Part shown: in pieces, positions 25,421-34,997 of the stretch
How positions within the stretch are numbered: the first letter of the stretch is position 1
Layout of the letters: every line of letters starts with the position of its first letter
NCBI RefSeq assembly: GCF_009696275.1
Contig: NZ_VUMI01000040.1
Location: forward strand, 1 to 53,415
DNA from: Eisenbergiella porci
GTDB lineage: Bacteria > Bacillota > Clostridia > Lachnospirales > Lachnospiraceae
Direction: 5' to 3'
DNA: 53,415 nucleotides
The notes under the pieces: generated by a model
The model's input: the letters and a program-made list of their open reading frames with translations, nothing else
What the model was told of the DNA's origin: nothing
Database searches by the model: none
Position numbers and translations under genes: made by a program

Positions 25421-27775
25421 TCAGCACCTTGTTTCATCCTCCGCAGTCAGCAGCAGCTCCACAATCCCTCTCTGCGCCTCCTGCGTATAATAAAACACCT
25501 CATATTCATTCCCTTTGGAACTGACCCGTACCTCGGCTTCTATCCCAAAATCCTTCCCATATTCCGTTATCTTCCGCAGCGGCATCCGATTGACGAATTT
25601 CAGTTCAAAAAGCCCTTCCTCCAGCAGCATCTGCTCCACCGCCTTTATGGTCAGACGTTTCGTCGTGCTCTCATCCCGCAAATCATTCATCTGACCCACA
25701 AGATCGCTTAAGGACATCCGCGGGGCATAGTGTATCTGGGACGCGATTTCCTCCGTCATCACAAATTCTTCCTTCGTCTTTTTCCCTATTTTCGTACCAG
25801 CCGGCAGTTCCTCTTTTCCCGCATCCGCTTCCAGCTCCGGCGCCCCTTCATAATCCTGCACCACATCATAATCCAGGCTGGAAAAATCCACAGCGCCCAG
25901 GCTGTCCGGTTCATCCGTCTTGCCGTTCTCCCGGTTGAACCGGGCGATACATTGCAGGAACTGATCTCCGTATTTTTCAAACTTGAACTCACCAACGCCT
26001 GATACTGACAGCATCTCATTCTTATCCACAGGCCGTATCACGCACATATGCACCAGCGACTTATCCGAAAAAACTATATAAGGCGGCACGCCTTCCTTTC
26101 GTGCGATTTCCCCGCGCAGTCCGCGCAGGACTTCAAACAGCTTCTCATCCTCCTCATCCAGATCGAAGGCGGCGGCGCCCCTGCTCTTTTTGCCTTTCTT
26201 TTCACCGGCAGCCTTCGCAGGATGCTCCTGCTCCTTCGCCATTTTCATCATCACCGTCTCATCCTCTTCCAGGATAAGCTTTGACTTCCCGGTAAGCTTT
26301 ACGATGGCGTATTCATCGTTGGTGACGGCCAGATATTCATTCAGCATCAGATAATTCATCACCTGACGCAGCTTATAGGCAGGCACCTTGGACAGCTCTC
26401 CGTAATGCGGATTCTCATCCATCCGGTACTGCCTGATTTTCGCCGTGTTTGCACCATGCACCGTGTCTATAATCACATTCGTCCCATACCGCTGGCGGCA
26501 AGCAAGCACGCAGCCCAGCAGGACTCTCGCAATCTCCGTCACGTCCACTTCCTCAAACTGGCTTAAGCAGTTGGAGCAGTTCCCGCAGTAATTGGAGCCA
26601 TATTCTCCGAAATACCGCAGAATGTAATCCCTCAGGCACTCATTGGTAAAGCAGTAATATGTCATCTTCCGGAGCCGGTCCCTGTCCCTCTCCATCACAA
26701 GCTCCTTTGTCAGCGGATCCATCTCCTGATTATCCTGGTTATTATCGATAAAAAACTGGTTCGTCACCACATCCTGGCCGCCGTAGAGGAGGATACATTC
26801 CGCCGGCTCCCCGTCTCTGCCCGCGCGGCCGGCCTCCTGGTAATACGACTCCATATTCTTAGGCATATTATAGTGTATCACATACCGCACATTGGATTTA
26901 TCAATACCCATTCCAAAGGCATTGGTAGCCACCATAACCGGATATCTGTCATAAATAAAATCGTCCTGGTTCTGTCTCCTTTCACCGTCACTGAGTCCCG
27001 CATGGTAACGGGTGACCGGAAAACCGTCTCCCCGCAGCCGCTCGCAGACCTCCTCCACCACTTTTCTGGTCAGGCAGTAAATAATCCCGCTTTCTTCCCT
27101 GTGAAGCTCCAGATAATTTTTCATCGTGGCATATTTATCTTTGGGAGTCTGCACGGCAAAATAGAGATTCGGCCGGTCAAAACCGGTCGTCAACACCTCC
27201 GGGGTACGGAGCATAAGAATATCTATGATATCATCCCTGACCTCTTTAGTAGCCGTTGCCGTAAAAGCGCCGACCACCGGCCGCTCAGGCAGCAATCCGA
27301 TAAACTCTGAAATTTTCAGATAGCTGGGACGGAAATCCTGTCCCCATTGGGAGACACAGTGCGCCTCATCCACGGCAACCATGGAAATTTTGGCAGTTCT
27401 GGCAAAATCCAGGAATTCCTCCGTCACCAGCCGCTCCGGCGCCACATAAATGATGGGATATCGTCCGGCCTTCGCGTATTCCAATGCCTTCCTGTACTGA
27501 CCATATGTAAGTGAGCTGTTCAGGAAGGCCGCATGGATTCCCACGCTGTTCAAGGCCCCTACCTGATCCTTCATCAGGGATATCAGGGGCGATATCACCA
27601 GCGTAATTCCGGGCAGCATTAAAGCAGGCACCTGATAGCAGAGAGACTTTCCCGCTCCGGTAGGCATAATTCCAAGGACATCCTGTCCCTGCAAAATACC
27701 GTCTATCAGCAGTTCCTGTCCGTCCCTGAAGCTGTCATATCCAAAATACTGCTTCAATATCTGATATTTATCCAT
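25421..27775 (-). CDS. recQ: ATP-dependent DNA helicase RecQ
   Basis: 784 residues. The helicase core has [10 protein letters not shown] (motif 0), MPTGAGKS (Walker A, residues 37-44), [18 protein letters not shown] (DEAH and the RecQ aromatic loop), FTATAT, and [12 protein letters not shown] (motif VI). The RecQ zinc-binding region is [17 protein letters not shown] with NYCGNCSNC. An RQC winged helix and an HRDC domain follow ([30 protein letters not shown]). A Lys/Glu-rich linker lies between RQC and HRDC, and about 130 extra residues follow the HRDC domain, making the protein longer than Escherichia coli RecQ (about 610). It unwinds DNA in recombination and fork repair. No operon partner. 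Confidence 0.96.
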   Translation of the reverse strand: MDKYQILKQYFGYDSFRDGQELLIDGILQGQDVLGIMPTGAGKSLCYQVPALMLPGITLVISPLISLMKDQVGALNSVGIHAAFLNSSLTYGQYRKALEYAKAGRYPIIYVAPERLVTEEFLDFARTAKISMVAVDEAHCVSQWGQDFRPSYLKISEFIGLLPERPVVGAFTATATKEVRDDIIDILMLRTPEVLTTGFDRPNLYFAVQTPKDKYATMKNYLELHREESGIIYCLTRKVVEEVCERLRGDGFPVTRYHAGLSDGERRQNQDDFIYDRYPVMVATNAFGMGIDKSNVRYVIHYNMPKNMESYYQEAGRAGRDGEPAECILLYGGQDVVTNQFFIDNNQDNQEMDPLTKELVMERDRDRLRKMTYYCFTNECLRDYILRYFGEYGSNYCGNCSNCLSQFEEVDVTEIARVLLGCVLACRQRYGTNVIIDTVHGANTAKIRQYRMDENPHYGELSKVPAYKLRQVMNYLMLNEYLAVTNDEYAIVKLTGKSKLILEEDETVMMKMAKEQEHPAKAAGEKKGKKSRGAAAFDLDEEDEKLFEVLRGLRGEIARKEGVPPYIVFSDKSLVHMCVIRPVDKNEMLSVSGVGEFKFEKYGDQFLQCIARFNRENGKTDEPDSLGAVDFSSLDYDVVQDYEGAPELEADAGKEELPAGTKIGKKTKEEFVMTEEIASQIHYAPRMSLSDLVGQMNDLRDESTTKRLTIKAVEQMLLEEGLFELKFVNRMPLRKITEYGKDFGIEAEVRVSSKGNEYEVFYYTQEAQRGIVELLLTAEDETRC

Positions 27776-28391
27776 TTCGTTCCTCCAAATAAAAAGCCCG
27801 CCGTATCCGGCCGCCTCTTCCTTTTTTCCGTCTGTTCTTTTCCGTTATTTTCGGAAATCCAGGGAGATCTCTCTTCAAGACTCACACAATACACACATGA
27901 CAAGGCACTTATGGCCTCAACAGAAATTCGATGCTTTCATCCTATCACAGATATGTCCGGTTATGCAATCAAAATGCGCCGTTTACCACGTTTTTTTCCA
28001 TCCGCCTTTCTTTACGGAAAATCTTTTTTCCCAAAAATCCTGCCGCTGCATACACGCTTTTGCTTTCTGAGGCTTTTTAACTTCTGTTTGTAAGTTTAAC
28101 GATATAACTGGAATTAATTACCAATTTACATAAATAAATTTGTATATAATTACTAAATTTATGTTTTTTATTGTGATTTATATTGACAAAGTTTATAAAG
28201 TAATGGCAATATAATAAAAAGATTTAGTTTAACGATAAATATAATATTAATCAAGAAAGAGGATTGTCCGAAAACAAAACAGCCGGATAACCGGCTGCTT
28301 CAGGGGAAAAAGCTTCCCGGAGAGTGTTTTACGGAGAACATAAATTGTACTCAGGAAAATAACGGAAGCGGGTTTTATACCCAAAAGGAGG

Positions 28392-28410
28392 TTTTCAGAC
28401 AGTCTGAAAA
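28392..28410. promoter_or_regulatory. Perfect 19-bp palindrome, candidate operator
   Basis: TTTTCAGAC, A, GTCTGAAAA: nine-base arms without mismatch, in the leader of the sugar transporter operon. The size and symmetry fit a dimeric regulator such as a LacI-, GntR- or response-regulator-type protein. No regulator gene is adjacent. Confidence 0.45.
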
Positions 28411-28417
28411 AGGAGGG

Positions 28418-28489
28418 ATGAAAAAGAGTATGAAAAAGCAGAGATTTAAGTCAGGCTTTGAACCGCCTGCGCATTTTGACAGTGGTTAA
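28418..28489 (+). CDS. Possible 23-residue leader peptide
   Basis: ATG at 28418 directly after AAAAGGAGGG starts a frame MKKSMKKQRFKSGFEPPAHF ending DSG. The second ATG (28430) has better spacing from GGAGG. It sits in the long leader of the transporter operon. Translation is not demonstrated, and the frame may be accidental. Confidence 0.25.
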   Translation: MKKSMKKQRFKSGFEPPAHFDSG

Positions 28490-28712
28490 CCTGTCAGGAC
28501 AGACACACACCTTCCCTATCCATTAGCTGTCGGATAAGAAAGGCAATTATCTACAATGCAGGGGACTGTAGCTAGAACCTTTTTGCACTGTTTTCCGTTT
28601 CGCGGACAATGGGCAGGCAGGACATGCCGGCTGCGGCGGCCCTTACATCATGACCCAGCCCTTGGAGAGGGGCTTTAATAACTACTACTAACCAAGTTAG
28701 GAGCGAAATAAC

Positions 28713-30254
28713 ATGATTAAATTTTGGAGACAGGGTGCAGCTTTACTGCTGGCCGGCGTAATGGCAGCCAGCCTTGCCGCATGCGGCAGCGCCAGTACAG
28801 GCAGCACAGGAAATTCAGACAATGCAGGCGCTTCCAATGAAGGCGCAAGCGCCGAAAATACCGGCGGCAGTGAGAATAACGGCGAGATTGTAAAGCTGGT
28901 GGTATGGGGCGTCGGCAGTGCCGATACCGAAGACTGCAACGAGGTTGCCGCCGCTATCAGCGAGATTACCCGCGAGAAAATCGGTGTTGAAATCGAGCTT
29001 GTCCGCGGTCAGGACGCAGAACAGATCAATCTGGCTCTTACTTCCGGTGAACCCATCGATATGCTGAACTATAATAACGTTAACGGCCAGCTGGCTGCTA
29101 TTGTGCGTAACAACTATGCTACAGCTCTGGACGATCTGGTTGAAAAATACGGACAGGGCGCTCTTGAAGTTATCAATCCTGTTGACTTGGATGCCTGCCG
29201 TTTCGGCGGTACACTGTATGCGCTTCCCGACATGAAGGACACTTCCCGTTCCGCAGGCTTCTCCATGCGCAAGGATATCGTGGACGAACTTGGAATCGAA
29301 GTTCCTGAAATGGGTACTTACGATGATATGTACAAAATCCTGACTCAGGTTCACGAAGCATATCCCGACATGTATCCTCTCGTTCCCACATGGGCCGGCG
29401 GCGGTATGCAGGAAACTCTGCCTACTGATCCTCTGGGCGATAACCTGGGCATTCTGGAAAATGTTTATAACGACACCACAGAGGTTGTGAACTATTATGC
29501 AACTGAAAGCTACCGTAAATTCTGTGAAATGATGTACAAATGGAATCAGGAAGGCCTGATCATGCCTGATGCTACCACAACCACCGAAAACAACCTGCTC
29601 TCCGGCAACGGTTTTGCAATGTTTGAAAACTGGAAGCCCGGCAAGGAATTGGAAAACTATAAGTCCACAGGCAAAGAAGTGGTATTCATGAAAGTGGTTG
29701 AGCCTTACAAATATACCGACGTATCCAACGGCAACTCCTTCATCATTCCTTACAGCTCACCCCATCCTGAGAAGGCTATGGAGCTGTGGAACCTGATGTA
29801 TACCGATCCTGAGGTTTCCAACCTGTTTATCAATGGTATCGAAGGCAAGCATTGGGTATACACCGATGATTCCAAAACCTTTATTACCACTCCCGAAGGC
29901 GTGGATCCTAATGCCAGCGGTTATTCCTCCGTTGACTGGGCTTGGCCTAACCAGCAGATTACTCCTCTCTGGAAGGGTGCTCAGGCTGACCTGTGGGATG
30001 AGCTGAATAAGTTCAACGAAAGCGGTGTTGCCAGTCCTGCCCATGGCTTCTCCTGGGACAGCAACCCGGTATTGAACCAGGTTACCGCCTGCAACAACGT
30101 TGTATCCGCATATCACACAGCTCTTCGCTGGGGCGCTATGGACCCGAATGAAAACCTTCCCAAGTTCATTGCTGAACTGGAAAGCGCCGGCATCAATGAA
30201 ATCATTGCAGAGAAACAGCGTCAACTGGATGAGTTTCTGGCAGGTAAGAAATAA
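28713..30254 (+). CDS. Extracellular sugar-binding lipoprotein of a CUT1 ABC transporter (LplA-like)
   Basis: 513 residues. A lipoprotein signal peptide ends in SLAAC (lipidated Cys24), followed by a Gly/Ser/Asn-rich linker. The ligand-binding fold is of the large oligosaccharide-binding type: KLVVWGVGSADTEDC, ALTSGEPIDMLNYNN, GFSMRKDIVDELG. The C-terminal 130 residues (FSWDSNPVLNQVTACNNVV, ENLPKFIAELESAGI) are the DUF3502 domain typical of LplA-like proteins. It delivers an oligosaccharide or glycan fragment to the two permeases downstream. No ATPase gene is present; such systems usually use a shared MsmX-type ATPase encoded elsewhere. The start has TTAGGAG upstream. Confidence 0.9.
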   Translation: MIKFWRQGAALLLAGVMAASLAACGSASTGSTGNSDNAGASNEGASAENTGGSENNGEIVKLVVWGVGSADTEDCNEVAAAISEITREKIGVEIELVRGQDAEQINLALTSGEPIDMLNYNNVNGQLAAIVRNNYATALDDLVEKYGQGALEVINPVDLDACRFGGTLYALPDMKDTSRSAGFSMRKDIVDELGIEVPEMGTYDDMYKILTQVHEAYPDMYPLVPTWAGGGMQETLPTDPLGDNLGILENVYNDTTEVVNYYATESYRKFCEMMYKWNQEGLIMPDATTTTENNLLSGNGFAMFENWKPGKELENYKSTGKEVVFMKVVEPYKYTDVSNGNSFIIPYSSPHPEKAMELWNLMYTDPEVSNLFINGIEGKHWVYTDDSKTFITTPEGVDPNASGYSSVDWAWPNQQITPLWKGAQADLWDELNKFNESGVASPAHGFSWDSNPVLNQVTACNNVVSAYHTALRWGAMDPNENLPKFIAELESAGINEIIAEKQRQLDEFLAGKK

Positions 30255-30297
30255 ACTCCGGAAACCCTGATATAAACATATGCATGCAGAAAAAGGA

Positions 30298-30328
30298 AGG
30301 CGGGTATGGGTTGCTCCCCAACCCGCCT
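30298..30328 (+). terminator. Intra-operon hairpin between binding protein and permease genes
   Basis: AGGCGGGT and ACCCGCCT pair perfectly around a 15-base loop, followed by CTTCTTT. It lies in the 113-bp gap after the binding-protein gene. A partial terminator or mRNA-stabilising hairpin here would explain the usual excess of binding protein over permease. Confidence 0.6.
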
Positions 30329-30367
30329 CTTCTTTACACATTATCAAATCATAGGGAGGACTAAAAT

Positions 30368-31285
30368 ATGAAGAATGTCAGAAAAAAGCTGAAACGATTC
30401 TGGCCCCTTTATTTGATGTTCGTGCCTGGCGTCATCTATCTGTTTATCAATTGCTACATTCCCATGTTTGGCATTCAGATCGCGTTCCGACAGTATAACG
30501 CCAGAGACGGCATCTATGGCAGTCCGTGGTGCGGTTTTAAAAATTTTGAATTCCTTTTCCGCACTAAAGATGCCTTCGTCATGATTCGGAATACCCTGCT
30601 CTATAACCTGGTATTTATCGGGCTGGGCACCATATTGGCTGTTGCAGTGGCCATTATCCTTAACGAAGTCCACAGCAAAAAAGCCAAACAGCTGTACCAG
30701 ACCGTAATCCTCATTCCCTACCTTATTTCCATGGTTATCGTCAGCTATCTGGCATTTGCTTTCCTGAGCAGCAGCAATGGTTATATCAACAACTCGCTTC
30801 TGGCTGCTTTCGGCGCAAAACCTATCGACTGGTACAACAGCCCTAAATACTGGCCTGTCATCCTGGTTGTCATCAACATCTGGAAAGGCCTGGGCTACAA
30901 CATGATACTGTATTATGCCACCATCTGCGGTATTGACCACACTTTGTATGAGGCGGCCGTGGTAGATGGTGCCAGCCGTTGGCAGCAAATCAAAAATGTA
31001 ACACTGCCCGGCCTGAAATCTACAATTATCATTTTGACCCTGATGGCCCTGGGCGGTATCTTCCGGTCTGATTTCGGTCTGTTCTATCAGGTTCCCCAGA
31101 ACTCCGGTCCCCTGATCAGCGTGACCCAGACCATCGATACCTATGTGTACCGCGGCCTGATGCAGACCAACAACATCGGCATGTCCTCCGCAGCAGGCGT
31201 ATATCAGTCTGTTGTAGGATTCATTCTGGTAGTAACCGCTAACTTTATTGTCCGCAAGGTGGACAATGAGAGTTCCCTGTTTTAA
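30368..31285 (+). CDS. CUT1 ABC transporter permease (LplB-like)
   Basis: 305 residues with about six hydrophobic segments, beginning FWPLYLMFVPGVIYLFINCY. The cytoplasmic EAA loop is EAAVVDGASRWQQIKNVTLP, which docks to the ATPase. The C-terminus TANFIVRKVDNESSLF is typical of LplB. It forms the membrane channel with the next gene product. A ribosome site (TAGGGAGGA) precedes it, and the next permease gene starts 17 bp after it. All three genes form one sugar-uptake operon. Confidence 0.93.
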   Translation: MKNVRKKLKRFWPLYLMFVPGVIYLFINCYIPMFGIQIAFRQYNARDGIYGSPWCGFKNFEFLFRTKDAFVMIRNTLLYNLVFIGLGTILAVAVAIILNEVHSKKAKQLYQTVILIPYLISMVIVSYLAFAFLSSSNGYINNSLLAAFGAKPIDWYNSPKYWPVILVVINIWKGLGYNMILYYATICGIDHTLYEAAVVDGASRWQQIKNVTLPGLKSTIIILTLMALGGIFRSDFGLFYQVPQNSGPLISVTQTIDTYVYRGLMQTNNIGMSSAAGVYQSVVGFILVVTANFIVRKVDNESSLF

Positions 31286-31302
31286 GAAGGAGGCAGCATA
31301 TT

Positions 31303-32187
31303 ATGGTAGACAAGGGAAAAGGATTCCAAATTTTTGCTCATATCCTGTTGAGCTTTCTTATTATTTGTGCAATTGCACCTTTCATACTGCTGATTATGTC
31401 CTCCATCACTGAAGAACAGACTCTGATCACAAACGGCTACAGCTTCTTTCCTGAGAAGTTCAGTACCTATGCATATGAATATCTGTTTACGAAATCTGCC
31501 GCAGTATTCCGCGGTTATGCAATTTCCTTTCTGGTGACTGCAATCGGTACGGCGTGCAACCTGCTGTTCACCACACTGTATGCCTATCCGCTTTCACGGA
31601 AGGAACTGCCGGGCAGGAACATATTCGCCTTTTATTTATTCTTCACCATGCTTTTTTCCGGTGGTCTGGTTCCCTCATACCTTATGTGGACCCAAACCTT
31701 CCATATCCGCAACACCGTATTCGCCCTGCTTATCCCCAACCTGCTGATGAGCGCTTTCAACGTTATTATGATGCGTACCTATTTCACCGCTAATATTCCG
31801 GATGCGGTCATTGAGGCGGCCCGGGTTGACGGCGCCAGCGAATTTAAGATACTTTTCGGCATCGTACTGCCCATGGCCCTGCCCATCATCGCCACCATCG
31901 GACTGCTTGTTGGCCTGGCCTACTGGAACGACTGGATGAACGGTCTGTACTATCTGAACGACGATCGTATGTTCAGTATCCAGGTACTGCTGATGAATAT
32001 CCAGAGGGATCTCGACTCCCTGCGGCAACAGGCGCAGGCCGGAGGCAATATTAACACCGCCGATCTGCCTTCCACCTCAGTCCGCATGGCTCTGACCGTA
32101 ATGGGCATTCTGCCGGTTATGATTATATATCCTTTCATGCAAAAATATTTTGTAAAAGGTATTGCCATCGGCGCTGTAAAGGGTTAA
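31303..32187 (+). CDS. CUT1 ABC transporter permease (LplC/MalG-like)
   Basis: 294 residues with six hydrophobic segments. The EAA loop reads EAARVDGASEFKILFGIVLP, and the C-terminus PFMQKYFVKGIAIGAVKG is the standard ending of MalG/LplC-type permeases. AGAAGGAGG precedes the ATG at 31303. It is the second membrane subunit of the transporter. A stem-loop (GGGAAAGTCC / GGGACTTTCC, about 32238-32277) follows the stop and may end the operon, although it lacks a clear T-run. Confidence 0.93.
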   Translation: MVDKGKGFQIFAHILLSFLIICAIAPFILLIMSSITEEQTLITNGYSFFPEKFSTYAYEYLFTKSAAVFRGYAISFLVTAIGTACNLLFTTLYAYPLSRKELPGRNIFAFYLFFTMLFSGGLVPSYLMWTQTFHIRNTVFALLIPNLLMSAFNVIMMRTYFTANIPDAVIEAARVDGASEFKILFGIVLPMALPIIATIGLLVGLAYWNDWMNGLYYLNDDRMFSIQVLLMNIQRDLDSLRQQAQAGGNINTADLPSTSVRMALTVMGILPVMIIYPFMQKYFVKGIAIGAVKG

Positions 32188-32429
32188 GCAAAAGACTTAA
32201 TTCTCCAGTGCCCTCACAGCTACGGAAAAATTACAAAAGGGAAAGTCCGTGCGGCACAGAATGCCCGGGACTTTCCCGCTGTCATAAGACAGCAAACTGC
32301 CACCCCTTTCAGCGAATTTTTCCCACTCCTTATCCCGTTCCTTCTGTATACGGACTCTTCCGGATTCCTGCTTATCCTGGCTTGTACGCATCCCGATCCC
32401 TGCTTATCCTGACCCCGGTCCGTCCGAAA

Positions 32430-32912
32430 TCAACTCTCCGCCTGCGCCCAATCCTTGCAGACATCCACCCATTCACAGGCTTCGGAGTATTCCTCCAGCT
32501 CCTCCATGTTAACTTCAATCGCGCTGTTGCTGCTGCCGCAGGCAGGGAACACTGTGTCAAAACGTTTCAGTGATTCATCCAGATAAACCGATATATTCTC
32601 ATTCACAGCAAACGGGCACACGCCTCCCACGGCATGTCCGATTTTCTCTTCCACCTCGACGGCAGGAAGCATTTTCGCCTTTTTCCCGAATTTTGCCTTA
32701 TACTTTGCGTTATCTATTTTTGCATCCCCTGCAGTCACGATAAGGATGCAGTGATCCCCTAAATCAAAGGACAGTGTCTTCGCAATTCTTTTGCCTTCGC
32801 AGTGAAGCGCCTGCGCCGCCAGCTCCACCGTGGCGCTGGAAACCTCAAATTCCAGAATCCTGCCGTCCGCATTCCATTTTTTCAAATAATTCCTTACCTT
32901 GTCAATTGCCAT
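32430..32912 (-). CDS. YbaK/EbsC-family aminoacyl-tRNA deacylase-like protein
   Basis: 160 residues covering the whole YbaK/ProX fold: VSSATVELAAQALHCEGKRI (residues 25-44), AKTLSFDLGDHCILIVTAG, the Lys-containing KYKAKFGKKAKML, and GHAVGGVCPFAVN (the GxxxGG(V)xPF motif). The family hydrolyses mischarged tRNA such as Cys-tRNA(Pro) or Ala-tRNA(Pro), acting in trans as a quality-control enzyme. The conserved Lys and the Gly-Pro loop are visible. It lies convergent to the sugar transporter and just downstream of a pentapeptide-repeat gene in the same direction. Confidence 0.9.
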   Translation of the reverse strand: MAIDKVRNYLKKWNADGRILEFEVSSATVELAAQALHCEGKRIAKTLSFDLGDHCILIVTAGDAKIDNAKYKAKFGKKAKMLPAVEVEEKIGHAVGGVCPFAVNENISVYLDESLKRFDTVFPACGSSNSAIEVNMEELEEYSEACEWVDVCKDWAQAES

Positions 32913-32954
32913 TTTCCTGTCTTCCTTTCCGCTGTCCGGCCTTTTTTACAGACC

Positions 32955-33620
32955 CTATTTTATAACAATCCCCAGCAGCCTCGCAAGCTCCGCCGCCTGA
33001 TATAAATCCGTCACCGCTCCCCGCAGCTCCCCTTTTTCCTCCGATAAAACAATGCCCTCAATCTCATTCCCGCGCAGATCCATTCCTTTTAAGGGCGTAT
33101 GGAAAAAACTGGCCCGCTTCAGGTTCAGCCCCTTCCATTCCATTTTTTTAAAACGACAGTCCGCCAGATAGCTTTCCTGCATATCGCAGGCGTTCCATAC
33201 CGCCGATTCCCACCTGGTTCCGCTGAAATTGGCAAAAGAAAGGCCGCATTCCTCCATGCGCACCTCCTTCAGCAGGCTTTCATGGAAATCCGCACCCACC
33301 CCTTTTACTGAAAGGAATTCGCAGCGGCTGAAATAACAGTCGTCCAGGCGGCTGTTGGATAAATCGCAGGTCTTAAACCGCACATCGATAAAACTGGCTT
33401 TTTCGAAATTACAGTGCAGGAAGGTACAGTTTTCAAAAATCACGCCTTCCAGATTTATTTTATAAAAATCCTGGTTTTCCGCAATTAGTCCGCGGATATG
33501 GCATTGCTCCACAGGCATATCCTCCCTGCAGGCATTGCCAAGAAGCGCCATGCCGTCCTCTGCTTCCCTGAGCGAACGCCCCAGCTGCGGCGGCGCGACT
33601 CTTACTATTTTTTTCTCCAT
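32955..33620 (-). CDS. Pentapeptide-repeat protein
   Basis: 221 residues from the ATG at 33620, which follows GGGGGAAATGGGC; an in-frame start 18 bases upstream is possible. From about residue 50 the chain is built of A(D/N)LXX-type repeats, recognisable as NLEGVIFENCTFLHCNFEKA, then SNSRLDDCYFSRCEF and NLKRASFFHTPLKGMDLRG, which form a right-handed square helix. The many Cys and Phe at repeat corners are typical. Functions range from gyrase protection to unknown, and nothing here points to one. It is upstream of the YbaK-like gene. Confidence 0.85.
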   Translation of the reverse strand: MEKKIVRVAPPQLGRSLREAEDGMALLGNACREDMPVEQCHIRGLIAENQDFYKINLEGVIFENCTFLHCNFEKASFIDVRFKTCDLSNSRLDDCYFSRCEFLSVKGVGADFHESLLKEVRMEECGLSFANFSGTRWESAVWNACDMQESYLADCRFKKMEWKGLNLKRASFFHTPLKGMDLRGNEIEGIVLSEEKGELRGAVTDLYQAAELARLLGIVIK

Positions 33621-33710
33621 GCCCATTTCCCCCTGCATTATTTTCTGAGGATAAGTCTAACACAGTACGTGAAAAAGGAAAATGGCATAATTGCACAAAC
33701 CTCCGCGAAC

Positions 33711-33762
33711 AAAAAAAGACACCGGCAAAGCGGGAAACGCTGCTGCGCCCGGCTTCGCCGAT
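33711..33762 (-). terminator. Rho-independent terminator after the first Hsp20 gene
   Basis: On the minus strand CGGCGAAGC pairs with GCTTTGCCG around a GC-rich loop and is followed by GTGTCTTTTTTTG. It lies 74 bp after the Hsp20 stop at 33836. Confidence 0.75.
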
Positions 33763-33835
33763 GCCTATAAAGAAGGAAACTTCCAATTCCGTATTATCCA
33801 AAACGATTGTCCGGCCTGCCATGCGGCAGACGGAA

Positions 33836-34309
33836 TCAGCCTTCAATCGCTATATAATTATGCTCTTCCACCTGTTTCTTTTCTTCCTTTTTGGGAACGG
33901 AAAGCTTCAGGATACCATGCTTGAAGCTGGCCTTAATATCCGCCTGTTCCAAATCCTCGCCAACATAGAAGGTACGGCTGCAGGCTCCTGCATAACGTTC
34001 TCTGCGGATATACCTGCCTTTCTTCTCGTCCTCCTTATCCAGGCCCTTCTCCGCGCTGATTGTCAGATAGCCGTTCTCCAGCTCTACCTGAATCTCGTCC
34101 TTCTTGAATCCGGGCAGATCCACATCCAGTTCGTAGGAATTATCTGTTTCACGCACATCGGTCTTCATCAGGCGGGAAGCATTTTTGCCGTACAACGGAT
34201 TCTTTTTCCCAAAGAACTCCTTGTTCAGCTTCTTCTCCCATTTATCATCAAACGGAAAATCCATGAAATCATCAAATAAATTCTCTCCAAAAATACTGGG
34301 CATCAACAT
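33836..34309 (-). CDS. Hsp20/alpha-crystallin small heat-shock protein (copy 1)
   Basis: 157 residues. The N-terminus MLMPSIFGENLFDDFMDFPF is shared with copy 2 downstream on the map. The alpha-crystallin domain starts at KTDVRETDNSYELDVDLPGF and includes GYLTISAEK, RRERYAGACSRTFYVG and the end motif HGILKLSVPK. It is an ATP-independent holdase for unfolding proteins. It differs from copy 2 by an inserted charged segment (WEKKLNKEFFGKKNPLYGK). The ribosome site TGGAGGAA is intact, but an IS remnant begins about 25 bp upstream of the ATG. The gene is thus separated from the CIRCE promoter of copy 2. Confidence 0.95.
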   Translation of the reverse strand: MLMPSIFGENLFDDFMDFPFDDKWEKKLNKEFFGKKNPLYGKNASRLMKTDVRETDNSYELDVDLPGFKKDEIQVELENGYLTISAEKGLDKEDEKKGRYIRRERYAGACSRTFYVGEDLEQADIKASFKHGILKLSVPKKEEKKQVEEHNYIAIEG

Positions 34310-34333
34310 AAGTCATTCCTCCATTCTTCTGAA

Positions 34334-34890
34334 ATAGACTCTCGGAATCTCCAAGCCTTATTTTATGCGGCTTCTGAGATTCCATTTTTATAAATTCCCC
34401 CAACTTTTTTCAAAAAAAGGGTTGACAAACCGCTCAAAAAATGCGGCGCTCCGCGCCCTTAATCAATAAGGTATCTTCTTGATTGGGGGTGTTTCTTAAT
34501 TGAAACCTATTAACATTGGCGGACATGCCGCCTACCAGAACCGTGTTCTGGAACAACTGCGTAAATACTATCCGGATGCCGCCGAATCCCTTCCGTCATC
34601 CACATGGGATATCATGGAAAAATTCTGGAACCTTGACCTCTCTGAAATCGATCTCATCATGCAGGACCGTTATTCTGATTTCGGTCCTGAGCCAAGGCTT
34701 CCTTCCGACATGCTCCGTTCCATCCTCCTCTCCGTGGAGTTCAAGGTCACTTCCTATACAAAGTGGTCTGCCGACCTCAGGGAGAACCATCTCCACGCCA
34801 TCCTTTCTGGCTTTTCTGTCGGGGATACTCCGGGAACCGGCACTTTTTATGATTTCCAGTCCCGGGCTCAAGATTCCGAGAGCCTATTGA
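34334..34890 (+). mobile_element. Internally deleted IS (MITE-like) between two hsp20 genes
   Basis: Inverted repeats mark the ends: AATAGACTCTCGGAATCT at 34333-34350 and its complement AGATTCCGAGAGCCTATT at about 34871-34888, with one mismatch. Inside lies only the N-terminal 120 codons of a transposase followed at once by the right end. The element has therefore lost most of its transposase gene and kept both ends. No certain target duplication could be read. Confidence 0.7.
34500..34870 (+). pseudogene. IS transposase N-terminal fragment
   Basis: A TTG or nearby codon at 34500 opens KPINIGGHAAYQNRVLEQL, followed by ESLPSSTWDIMEKFWNLDL, RLPSDMLRSILLSVEFKV and GDTPGTGTFYDFQSR. This is the InsH/DUF772-type N-terminal region of an IS5/IS1182-like DDE transposase. 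The homology stops at 34868 and the frame continues only by chance. All catalytic residues are missing. It is a different family member from the transposase at 1-899. Confidence 0.75.
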
Positions 34891-34997
34891 AATCAGACAC
34901 CAATTACCACAGCATTCTCCTCTTACAGCGGCCTTTCTCTATCCGAGCCGCTGCATCCGGCTTTATTGCCGCCGGCCTTGTAAGCCTTGCCACTTTG

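Larger units (their letters stand above)
27776..28712. other. Long intergenic region upstream of the sugar transporter
   Basis: This region separates recQ from the divergent transporter operon. The AT-rich part 28095-28260 holds a TTGACA (28183-28188) and a TATAAT at 28210, but their spacing is too long for a standard promoter. AGTTTAACGATA occurs twice (28093-28104 and 28226-28237), flanking this part. A small hairpin CAGCCGG/CCGGCTG lies at 28280-28297. A palindrome and a short frame are listed separately. The long untranslated leader (about 450 bp) before the solute-binding protein gene suggests post-initiation control, but I recognise no riboswitch class. Confidence 0.5.

Noticed and set aside
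32238-32277. Strong terminator after the second sugar permease gene
   Set aside because: The stem GGGAAAGTCC/GGGACTTTCC is good but no T-run follows on either strand, so it is mentioned only in the permease entry.
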